NCBI GenBank assembly: GCA_019914945.1
Contig: CM034099.1
Span: forward strand, 496,001 to 560,000
Direction of reading: 5' to 3'
Length of the DNA stretch: 64,000 nucleotides
Source of the DNA: Typha latifolia
Taxonomy: Eukaryota; Streptophyta; Magnoliopsida; Poales; Typhaceae
Shown here: positions 23,201-35,200 of the stretch, piece by piece
Numbering within the stretch: the first letter of the stretch is position 1
Layout: each line of letters begins with the position of its first letter
Made by a program: the position numbers and the translations under genes
Notes under the pieces: generated by a model
What the model was told of the DNA's origin: nothing
Seen by the model: the letters and a program-made list of their open reading frames with translations, nothing else
Databases searched by the model: none

Positions 23201-26200
23201 ATATGAGGCGCCAGAATTAAAAATTCAAGATTTAGTCACAATAGAGAAAACAGAGGTAGAAGTAGAGGGACCGGTAAAGCTAAGGCTCTCATGGTTGACC
23301 AAAACACAAGATGCAATTAGAAGAGGCAACCTATCAAGCACCTCAAGGGTGTTTCAAAATTTTTCGACATAGGTTTTTCGTCAAACATCTGATGAACAAA
23401 GCTGCTAACCTTGACATGCTACCAATTAGGTGCCAAATTTGGACAGGTCTATTGCGGACTTGAGGGCTAGCATAATGGACTTTTGGTCGAACTTTCGTCA
23501 AACACCTAGTGAGCAAATACTTTGAACAATGTTGCTGAAGGAGAGGGTTGTGGACAAGTGAATTTTGGTCGAACATTTGGTGGGCACCAGCTGAAACCAT
23601 GCTGCTATGCTGGTAAGCGCGCTTGTTGCTCTTACTGCTGCTGAATAGAGTGGTTGTTGCGGTGCGGCTAGGTTGCTGGACTTGCAGAAAATGGCGAAGA
23701 GAGGAGCTCATGCCGAGGGAGAAAAGGCACAACTGCTGGCGAACTCAAGGAGGTTGGAGAGGCTTCCGACGAGTTGGCAGAGCGAGAGGGTGAGACAGCA
23801 GCACCTGAGCTCAATGAGGGTGAAATAACACAAAAAGAAAATTTTAAACATTTCGAGTTGTGAGATAGAGAGAGGCTGTTCGAGAGGATAAGTCTAACTT
23901 AAGTAAGGTCCCTAGAGATCAGGAAGCTCTGATATCATGAAACAATACAAGGCCAAATCCTATATTGGATTTGAAGAGAAAAGAGAAAGAGAGGAGAAAA
24001 TTAGGCGAAAAATGTATTACTTGAAATGATAGAAAGGGCATTAGCCCTATTTATATAAAGTCACCATATATCTAAATAAATAAATAAAATATAACCAAAT
24101 AACTCTAATAGTTAGGAATAAAAATGAGCTGAATATTGGAGCTCTCGGGTAACTCATGTGCAAATTACTCCATATGGAACTTATATTTTGTTCCTTGGAA
24201 CTGGTTGATGCAATTGTGTAAGCTTATGGTTTTACTTGCCTAGCATAGCTTTTATCTCTATTATCGGTTCTCCTATTCTTTTCAATACAACAATCTCTTT
24301 TAGATTCTTATGAAATATCAACAATTCTCTTTTTTTTTTTCCTTTTCAGGTTTATCAAAGTTCATGAGCATTTTCCACTTCGTCTAGAAATTCCCCACAC
24401 CAACCCATCCACTATGGATCTTGCAAACAAGGCATGATGATTTTCTCTTTGCTAATGTGTTTTTCAATTCTATCCCGTTCCTTATTTTCTAAGTCACCAA
24501 TCAAATTGTTCAATTTTAATAATCTTATTTTCGCAAGCCAAATCAAAACTTGAGATTTAGTTATTAAATATTGGGATTGAAAAGGTAGGCCCTCATGTCA
24601 AAGTTCTAAAGGTGGCGTTTAATTTGATTTTAGGGTTAGTTCCTAAATTTGGTTTGGGACCCCTATCTACGTTTAGGAATTGAATACTATTTTTTTCTAA
24701 TTCAAAAATGAGAGATGAGAGAGAAAATAGAAATAAATTTAAATTTAAATTTTCTCAAATTATAGTTTTACCCCTAAAATGGTATTTATGTTTTACAAAT
24801 CTAATAATAAAATTTTAGTACTATTTGCATGACACTCAATTTTTTGTTACTTTTTCATGACACATCAAAATAATAATGATATCCCTATTTCAAATTATCT
24901 CTCATATATCCTTAGTTTTCCTTCAAAATAAATACATTTTTCTCTAAAAAAGAAAACCTACTAAATCCGCGATAACTTATAAAGTGGTTGCAGCCGTGTA
25001 AATTTCTGAGCTTGCAAGAGTTTGTAAGCCCACATTAACTTACCTTCTGTTTTTAATAAAATTTATAGTTCTAAGAAGTTCCTTAAAAAAATAAAAAAAT
25101 AATGTAGCATTATACGTGGGCTTATAAGCTCAAAAGATGGAAAAAAACATTAGTAACTTTACCTTTAAAAAAATGTAGCCTTACATTATAATAGGATTGC
25201 AGGTTGTAAGTCAGCAATGGACTTATAGGCTTGCCAAATAAAAAAAAGACCTTTCTTATAATATGATTGTCGGCTTGTAAGCTAGCAATAAACTTACAGA
25301 ACCACAACCTTAGTAGGAGAGAAGAAAAAGAAATAAAAAAGATAAGCAATACTTGTAAGCTTGTATGCTCGCAAGTCAATGGTTCTTGCAGGCTTACAAG
25401 CATGTAAGCCCGCAAGCCCACAATAAAGAGTTTTCTATTGTAAAAAGTACATTTTTGTTTCTATAGGTTTGTAAAATTTAACTAATATCTCATAGTCAAA
25501 GGGTAGTTTGGTCCATTAGTTTCATATTATCTATTTCCCTCCAAATTAATATTTCTTTTACTTATTCATATCATATGAAAAGTAATAAATAGAGATCGCA
25601 CAAGATGGGATATATTCATATATTAAGGATATTGTATAAATTATTAGTATGTTATCTAACAACTTAAACTTTTGGATCAACTGATTATCTAACAATAAGA
25701 TTTTCACATTTAAACGGTTATATAAATGAAATTAGGTTCATTTGAGTAAAGGACTTCAAAGAAGTTCTTTCTACTGTCATCAGTTCTCTTAAAGCCTATA
25801 GAGCCTTATCAAGACTCGACGACTTGTAGGCAATGTTATTCTCATTCAAGACTTATTCTCCTCTGCTAATTTCTACCAAATTTGGTGACTGATATCAAGA
25901 ATACATAGTGCAATAAAAATGAGAAATCATCCTAATGAGATAACTAACTGTTAAAGCTCCCATGTTGCTATTTTGCTTCCAAGAAATAACAGATGTGGGT
26001 GTCTTCCAGAGTACATAGCTGATATCTCTATCTAATCGTAGAGTTTTTGAATTGGATAGTTGTGAGTTGATTGAAGGATTTTGATGCTCTATAGATTTCT
26101 CACTTCTCACTAGAGTTTTTGTATGCTTTTAGTTGTAAGAATAATTTATTAATGACTCAAGTGCATATCGAAAAAAATTTAAAGTTATTATGGTGTGAGA

Positions 26201-29200
26201 TTTTTCTCTTTCAATTAACATAAGTTGATAAAATGACTGCATACAAAGGTTGTATACTTACATTACAGTGATTTGCAGTCCAAGGTTCCAAAACTCGATA
26301 TCAAGATCGGAATTGGCCATCCGAAAAAACGATACATATTCGGCCATATCGGTCGTATCGGCTATATCGACTGCCCGTATCAGATCAGACCATTTTTTAA
26401 TCATATAAATTCTAAATATTATTTTAAAATATGGAAAAATTTCTAAAAATTTATAAAAGTGATAAGAAAATGATAATTATTCACATATGAAGTCTAAAAA
26501 TTAAAATTTATATTAACTTATTCAAAACTTTGATGAATGCCGAGTTGGCTGTCCCTTCTCTTTCCCCTTCTCTCCCTTTTCCTCCCTTTATCAATTACTG
26601 CTAAGGCAAATTTATTTTTTCTAATTTTTTTCATTTCTTCTCTCTACCTTCTTTCTCTCTTATTGCCACAAGGCAAGTTTTAATTTTTTTGTTTCTTCTC
26701 TCTCCCTCCTCTTTCTCTTTCAATCTCTCTCTTCCTCCCTCTTTCTTACTGTCGCAAGGTAATCTTTTTTTTCTGATTTTTTTTCATTTCTTTTCTCTTC
26801 TTTCTCTGCCCCTCTCAATCTCTTCCTCCTCCTCTCTCTCTCTCTGTTACTCCCTCTCTCTCTATCTGCAGTAGTAACAAAGATTGAAGGAGAGAGAGAG
26901 ACAAGAGAAAGTGGAGGAAAGAAAGAGAGGAAGACGCTAAAGGGAGAGAGTAGAGAGAAATGAGAGAGATGGGGCACCGGTGAGAGAAGAAAAAAAACTA
27001 GAGAGAGAAGAGAGATGGAGTGAGAGAAGAGAGAGGGAGAGCCTGTATCGGGTGGGATCGGCTGATATAGCCGATACCTAGACTAGCTTCATCCCACTCG
27101 AGATCGGTCGAAACTTAGAATTATGCTGCAATTACTGTGACAGAATAGGCATTTTACTTAGTATCTTTATATTGACACAGTAATTTTGCTATATATACTG
27201 AAACATAACTATATGAAGACAATAATTGGTGACTAGTATGTATGATTACAAAATAGTATACTTTTTATTTGTCGCCATCCTGTTACTATTGGATATCGTG
27301 TGCTACCTTACATAATCTAGAACATGGTACTTCATAATAGTATCCTCTGTTTGCAGCCATATTTGATATCTCTACTCTCCGATATTGCATGTGGCAAGCA
27401 GGGGTATTAGATATTTGGATGCTTATAAATGGATATGATTCTTTGTACATTTTATCCTTATTTCTTTCTGACCTCTTAAATTTTTCTACAGGAAATCCAT
27501 AGTAGTGTTGCTTTACAACTGGTGGCATTCTACTTCATATCCAGATTGGTAAAAAATCTGATGCATGGGATGATGATGATGAAATTGCAGATATTGCCTC
27601 CATTTCTCAGGGCTAGTTTGCCTTTTGCTTGTGTGTCTAATTCTATCAACAAACCTGCACCTCTTCAGTTAGATGTGGTTTTTCCACCTTTTCAAGATAT
27701 CAAATGGAATGTTTCTCGGCTATATTATCTTTTCAACATGCAGCTTGAACGAAATATCGGCACGTACGTCTAATGAATGCAGCCTTAACTGTCTATGCTT
27801 AAGTATTTGGATTTTCCTTTGAGCTATCAACTTGGAATCATCTCATCCTGTTGCAACTTTTAATTAACTCAAGATAAGAGAATTATTAGTCTTCTATTTA
27901 ATATTTGTGCTAGCAAGCTAACAAATATACTGCACTATGAGTAAAATCCTAGTTCTAATAGAATTAAAGACGTTACCTTTCCACCCTTTATATATTGGGA
28001 TTAATCTGTCTAACCATCTATCATAAATGCTCTTACCAGAAACTTTTGATTACTTGAGTTGAGATAAATTCCTGGGCTAAAATGTCTTGCTCCCTGAAAT
28101 TTTATTTTTAACCAAAAGCTTACTATTCATAATTATTTTACTTGTAAGCTTTTGGCTTGAACAAAATCAGGGCAGAGGGTTGACTGTCAGTAGGTCAATA
28201 ATTGTTAAAATGTATGCAATCCGATCTTGAAAAGAAGTTACTTGTAAGCAACACCATCATGCATTGGGAAAATCCTTGCCTTTTTACTGTTATTTTGCTT
28301 ATATATATCTATTTATTTTTGTAGGATTTTTATTGCTTTACTTGTAGCATGTTTCTCATTCGTCATGGTTGGAGGTTTTCTGTTTTACAATATCAGGTAC
28401 ATCCCTCTGAATTTCACATTGCATTGATTTCATTTTATTAAACGCCAACAAAGTCCCTATAATACTTATTATGGTGAAACTTCTTTTTTCTGTCGACTGT
28501 TTCCATACAAAGTGTTCCTATATTTTATTTCACATATACGTGCTTCTTCTCTGTCATCTCTGTGAATAATGTTCATTTTGCACATTTCATCTTAGTGAAG
28601 TGTACTATCAAATTATGGTGAACACACTTGTTGAAGGTGCTGCTTGGTTATGTTCCTTTGATATTTATATATCCATCTAGTTATAGTTTGTAGATGGTGC
28701 ATTTCTTGTATATATTGACCAGTGGTAACATTGAATATAGTGAGGGTAGTTCTTTTCATGCTTCTGCACTTAATTGGTTGTTGTAGCCTTGTAACATCCT
28801 ATTCTCACGAGCAGCAATAGGCTACTATTGCTTGAAATTCTTTTAGGGCAAATTAGAATTAAATGATTGTGTTCTCCAAGTGAATGCACATTTTCTGGGA
28901 CAGTCACTGCTGGACATTTGACTGATGCTTTCTTACTGAAACAATGATTAACACTTCAAAAGAATGTTCACCCTTTGATGTGCATGAGATAGATTGTTAT
29001 AAGCTAGCATTTGTTTAGTAGTTATCAACTTATTATTTCATGTATGGTCAGAGTAACATGATCTAACAGAAACGGGTTCATGAAATTTGCATTCTTCTTC
29101 ATATTATTGCAGCTAGTATCCATGATTATATCTTTTATCTTTCAGATAATTTATTGTTCTCATCATTTATTGCTATGGCTTTTTCCCCTACGAAATGAAC

Positions 29201-32200
29201 AAAAGTAACCTTATTGAAGATGTCATCTAGTAGAGTACAACAAGTGCTAAATGTATCTGCACATTTCTTTCTTTTCTGTTTGCAAATTCAGGAATAAGGA
29301 GCAATCATTGGAGGACTGCTTTTGGGAAGCTTGGGCATGCCTTTGTTCCTCTTCTACTCATTTAAGAGTAAGGCTAGCACGAACTTTGTATAATTTAAGG
29401 TTGAAAAAAGTTAAGATTTACTAGTCAAATATCCTTTATACTGGACTACTATTTTTCCTTCACCATTTTTCCCCTTTTTTTTCTCAGATTTTACTTTTTC
29501 TGGTATCGTATTCAAAGTGCTATTTGTTTTGACAGCAAAAAACTCGTGTTGAACGTGTTATTGGTCTTCTTCTAGCTATCTGGGGTATATTGTTCTATTC
29601 CCGTTTATTAGGCACAATGACAGAGCAATTTAGAGTAAGCTTTTTCTTTCTACCTTCAGTTATAAGGTGAATGTTGCCATAGCCTTCCAGACCAAGTATG
29701 TATCTAAGCAAGATCTATGTCTGCAGAACAACATGCAGAAGATTAGAGAAGGAGCACAGTTGCAAGTGATGGAGAGTAATCATGTTATTATCTGTGGAGT
29801 TAACAGTCATCTTTTGTTCATATTAAAGCAGCTAAACAAGTTTCATGAGTCAGCTATCCGCTTAGGTACCGCTACAGCAAGGTAATATTGATGTTGTGTT
29901 TAGATATACTTCATTTATATAAATAAGGCATTTGGATGCTTAACCAAGTTTAAGTTGTGCTTTGATATACTTCATTTATATAAATAAGGTGTTCGGATGT
30001 TTAACCAACTTACTTGTCTCCTGACAAACAATCTTAAGGAAGCAAAGAATTCTTCTTTTATCGGATCTCCCTAGAAAGCAAATAGAGAAGCTTGGAGATA
30101 GCATTACTAAAGATTTCAACCATATTGATGTCTTTACCAAGAGGTAAATACTTCTTTCTCTATGTAGATGGTTCTTCTCATTTCTCAAAATTACTATAAC
30201 AGCTTTTGATGTTGAGCTGATATGCGAGTATCCTTGTTTTTGTGCTTGAGTTGCAGCTCATTCAAGTCTTGAGGCATTATTCTGAATCTGGGTAATGAGA
30301 AGCCAAAAGGCTGTTCTTATGTTCAGATGTTTAATAAGCATCTGGGTATAATGTCTTGAAGAATTAGATATGGCTTTTATTTTTGGCTATATTTGCATTA
30401 GGTTGTTCTAAAGAATAGCAAAGATGGCTTCAGAGTTGAGAATAGTAAACATGAAATAGAAAATTATCCAGATGCTGAATAATGCAGGAAGACCAATCAA
30501 ATGTCAGAACAGCCAAATTGCTGTTCTCGAAGTTTTGGCTTTTGGCCCTATTTTCTTTTTCAGAAGAATGATGTTGAATATTAGTGCATTTGGACTTTTG
30601 GATAATATAACCAATTAAACCCTTTAACAGATACATTATTAGCCCATTTAGCAAAACATTCTCCACTTTATCCTTTTCTCTCTCCTTTCACCAAGGGCAC
30701 TTTTGGTAATTGATACTGAGAAGCAATTCTATGCAGATAATCTTCACGCTTCACACCTGCCTATCTGAACTTCCAACTAAACAGAGCTCATGATGAAGGA
30801 TAAGATCCTGATACTGCATGAGGAAGAATCATGCTTATCCATTATGTCATTCTTTTATACATCTATCAAACCCTAATTCTGATGCCTAGATTTGCTTCAT
30901 TCGAGATCCAAGGAAGAATGCATTTCGAAATGCATATAGCTATCGGGGTATGGGAACTGATCCTTTCAACCAAAAGAGTCCACCCATTTAATTCAAATCT
31001 GCTTCTTAGGCCTATTAAAATATGAGTCTAAAAGTGAGTGAAAGTGCTAGAATATAAGAGAACAAAAGCACTTACCTTTGATAGCTTAAACTTTTAAACT
31101 AGTTGGTGAATTGACAAAACAAGACATGCAAAATTGTTTATTTTTCATTTCCATCATCTGATATAGCTAGTCTTGTTCTATACTTGAACGTGGAGCTTCT
31201 CTTTTGCTGTCTTATTATGCGAGTTGCAATCTTACAATTGCAGCTGCAGTCTTAGCTTGACAAAATCATTTGAAAGAGCAGCAGCAAATAGAGCACGATC
31301 CATCATTATATTGCCAGCAAAGAATGACCGGTTAGTGTAAGGCTTTAACTTTTCAGTTTACCCAAGTTATCATGCTATGTACAAGTTTGTCAATTATGTA
31401 GCAGAACATTTGTCGAGCATTCTAACTCCCATATTGATATGGAAGAACAAGAACTAGACTTTTTGCATTCTCATGCATGGATTTTAGTGCTATATGTCAA
31501 CTTTTGTAATTGATTGAGCCATTGCCACAATGTGGCATGGCACGAGGCATGCTGCATGCCTGAGGTATCATGCAGCTTGGCATACCATTTCGACATGCCA
31601 AGCTAAGTTGTGCCAGGTATTATCTGTTGACATAGTATTGAGCAATCCAAGATATACCATGCTAATTGCCTGCCAGTCAACACTCATTTTGGTGGCACTT
31701 TTGAAGCACCATTCATGCAAACAGTTCAACATATATTTGCTTGCTACACCTTAGTAGACAGAATTTGTAGTTTGCTTACTTTGGTAAGGAAGCTACTAGT
31801 GGAACAGAATTCTTTCAAGTATTCCATGAGAGAGATATGTCCAAGTAGTTTGCATATCCAGTAAAACTATACGTGCAGAAATTTATTGCTAACTTATTTC
31901 CTGTAAATAGTTTTTATGTACTCACTGTATTTTTATCAACCTAACCAGGTATGAAGTCGATACAGATGCATTTCTTTCCCTGTTAGCTCTTCAAGCTCTT
32001 CCCAAAATGGCATATGTCCCAACTATTGTTGAGGTATAGTATATCAAATAGACAAACAACGACTTACTTTGAACTCCACATTTCTTCATTTGATAGAGCA
32101 TTATTATTGTAAATTCATTAGCCCTTAAGTGCTAACATGCAAGTCCCACCCTATATTTTACTATTTGAAATAGTGCATAGACTAATTTAATGGCCTTTCT

Positions 32201-35200
32201 TAATGAGAGTGAGGCTTTCTTGATGTTAAGTGACGGATTGGATGATGGGATATACAACAATGGTGGTTAATATTGCTTCTCCACTTCATGGTTATGCTGC
32301 AGAAAGTCAAAGTTAAAGTTCCTGACTTATTTCATCTTTTATGAATGTAGGCTTCTAATTCCAGCACCTGTGAACTTCTCAAATCAATCACAGGCATGAA
32401 TGTGCAACCGGTGGAGATGGTTGCTTCTAAGTTATTTGTTCAGTGTTCTCGACAAAAGGGCCTCCTTAAAATCTACAGGCACTTGCTGAACTATCGAAGT
32501 ACTAAGCTTACTCTGCTGGAAGCAGTATGAAATCAATATTTTATATATAGTGATATACAACCTCTTTTATCAATGCCTAGAAATTTTTGTCGAAACAAAA
32601 ACCAGTTTGATATTCAACCTTGACAAGCTCTCCTCATCCAAGTTCTTTTATAATAGATACATCTTTTAAGTAAGCAAAAACCAAAAGTGCCATAAGTTGC
32701 CCAATAATTTTCCTATATTCATGTGATTATGTGTTCAAAGAGTGTAAGAATCTACAGTTGCATGCTAGTTCATTTGATGAATTTGTGTTCTGGTGAAGAT
32801 GCTGCATCCATTTTGCTGGTCTTTATTTAATTTATGCCCTTCCTCATAGGAATTCATCTACAGAAGATCATATTACTAAAAATCCAGTTTCAACAGTATC
32901 CAAGTCATTTTCTGATATCATCAGCTATATAGCTGGTTTGTCTTGGCTAGTCTTGATTCTTACCTTTTTGTAAGCTGTTTCTTTTCATTCTATGTGAGGA
33001 ACCGTTAGTCTTTAGATCCATTATCTGAAGAATAATGTTTCTCAAATTGGTACTGTAATTTGGGGGCAGAATACTGCACTAAGGAAAAGCTTTCTTTGCA
33101 GTTTGCACATTGTACCCATGTTGGATAAACTTGTACTTTTCCTGCTAAAGACTAGCAACTAGTTGCTTTAGGATTTCTACAATTGTTTAATAAGCAGGGT
33201 GCACACTTGTCCTTTAAGTGCGCCATTAGAGCCCAATTACTGAGAACCTGATATGACCCTTTTCTCCTGGTTAGAGTCCATGCAGGCCCCTCTTTGTTCT
33301 ATGTTCATTTTGAATCTGAATATTCTATAAAGGGGATTTGTGTAATTCTCTGGAACTAAGCCAGTGACAGTCATTTTATCAAGTCTAGAGGTTTTTCGGT
33401 TGCTTCTTGGAATCTTAATTGTAGACCATCTGCCAGGTATCGATCACTGTGCTCCCTAATACTTTTTTATTTTTTGCAGAAAATGTGTTCAACCTTTATA
33501 GCATTCCTTGCCTAGTAGGCTTGAGGTACATGGATGTGAGACGTGGAATCCAGGAGGTAGAACTGGATGTAATATTTTATGCTCTTTCTGTCAGTTTTTC
33601 TTTTCCCTAATGATGGTATAGCATTTATCTTTTTGGCCAGGCAGTTGTTTGTGGCATCTTTAGATCTGGAAGAGTATATTTTCACCCAAGTGATGATGAA
33701 GAGATTAGACACACAGACAAAGTATGACTATTTGCTGGCATTACCATTGCTATGAAAATCTTTTTCTAAATAAACATTAGTATTTTTGAGATACCACTTG
33801 ATTTTAGAACTTGTATAGAATTTTGACTGTTGATTTTTTAACTGCCATCATGACATACTGTCACAAGTTCTAGTCGAGGGCAGAAACTCTTTAGCAATGG
33901 GTGGGGCTGCGTACAGCTTGCATCCTCAGACCTGCATTAGTTGGGGCGTCTGCACTAAGACACCTTTTATGTGAACAGTATTCCTCCTTTTCATTCTAAA
34001 ATCCACAAACTGCAATACGTATTTATTTGAGCATCTCAACATCTTTACAATAGCTTTCTCCTCTCTCAATCTCATCAGAGCAATAGATTCTTGGGTCCTT
34101 GATGTATTCTCACTTCCACAATTATCCATGTTATCTCATTTTTATCTACTAGACACGTCTCTCTGAATGTCACCTGATTATGATTGTCGTAAGACTTCAG
34201 CCCCTTCTTTATGTGGGACTCTTTTATCTTAGCTTTTTTGTTCATGTCATCTAGCCTCTTGTTTGCATTTTCTTCTTTCCATCCCGTGATCCACCTTTCA
34301 CTGTTTTGAGCTGGCATTCCTTGCATCGTCATTAGGACATGGATGGTGCCCCTATTTTTTATAGAGCTTTCACATTATGAATTTGTAATCACATGATGTC
34401 GATATTCAAGGAAGAGCCTTCTAAAACAGATTAAAATAGCTAAATCCTAGATTCCTAATTGCTTAGTGCATATTCCAATTTTTTCTAGGAAGGAACTTAT
34501 CTTCTATATGACTATATGATTATATATTGTAATTTCATCATTATTGCTGTAGAATTATTATCATACAAAGGCACTGAAAACTTAGCTTGTTTTCCTCTGC
34601 TTTTCTAACTTCCAATTTTCTATTTGCCCTTTATAGTTGCTTTTTATAGCTCCTGTCTGGGGGAGAAAAGGACCGCAAGTCTTGCTCCCAAATGAATCAG
34701 AGGAGAAACAATCTTCCGCTTCTCATGATCTGAAGGCAATAGAAGGTGATGAATCTTTAGATACAGCTCTTGAACTGAAGAAAACACGACTCAGTAACAC
34801 TGTAAAGCGTCCCTTAAAATCAAGCTCCAAGGTATATCTTCAGAGGAGGACATAATTTAAGACAATTTATTGATCTTCTATACAGAGTTATTCTTCTAAA
34901 GGTATTCAGAACTCAGAAGTTCTATGCAGAGTAGTGATTGGAATCAAGGACCAAGAGAGTGCATACTTATGGTTGGCTGGCGGCCAAAAGTTAGTGATAT
35001 GATTAGAGAATATGATAATTACCTTGGACCTGGTAGTGTTTTGGTAAGTCTCAATAACTTATTTTGGAAGATAATTTTGTATATTATCAACTTTGAACAT
35101 TTCTTACAAAATTAGAAAACAGTAGTATGTAAATCCACTTGATTGTTTCTCATTGCTTGGGGGTGATTAGGGAATACAACCCAGCTTTTAACAAAATAGA

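Larger units (their letters stand above)
20777..24110 (-). mobile_element. Degraded, internally rearranged Ty1-copia element in PEC-like intron 1
   Basis: A 5-bp direct repeat GTTAG flanks the unit (20772-20776 and 24111-24115). Read on the minus strand, an LTR of about 173 bp (24110-23938, ending in TTGTTTCA) is followed by a primer-binding site close to TGGTATCAGAGC (23937-23926). Next come a protease/pre-integrase region with NSGASYHM near 23196-23216, where the catalytic Asp has become Asn, and an integrase piece ([17 protein letters not shown], about 21770-21850). The RNase H and polypurine-tract region ([27 protein letters not shown], 20850-21680) lies in the opposite, plus orientation. 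The other LTR survives only as about 64 bp from 20777. Reverse transcriptase was not found. Stops and frameshifts make it inactive. Two hAT-like MITEs are nested inside. Confidence 0.85.

Noticed and set aside
23343..23732. Minus-strand frame of 129 codons as a gene
   Set aside because: It lies in the copia remnant between primer site and protease, with no conserved gag motif.
26689..26977. Ser/Leu-rich and Arg/Glu-rich frames
   Set aside because: They arise from CT/GA-rich simple sequence in the MITE copy B.
34864..34929. Longer PEC-like exon 15 starting near 34887
   Set aside because: The earlier acceptors put the exon out of frame or bring a stop. Only the acceptor at 34929 keeps phase 0.
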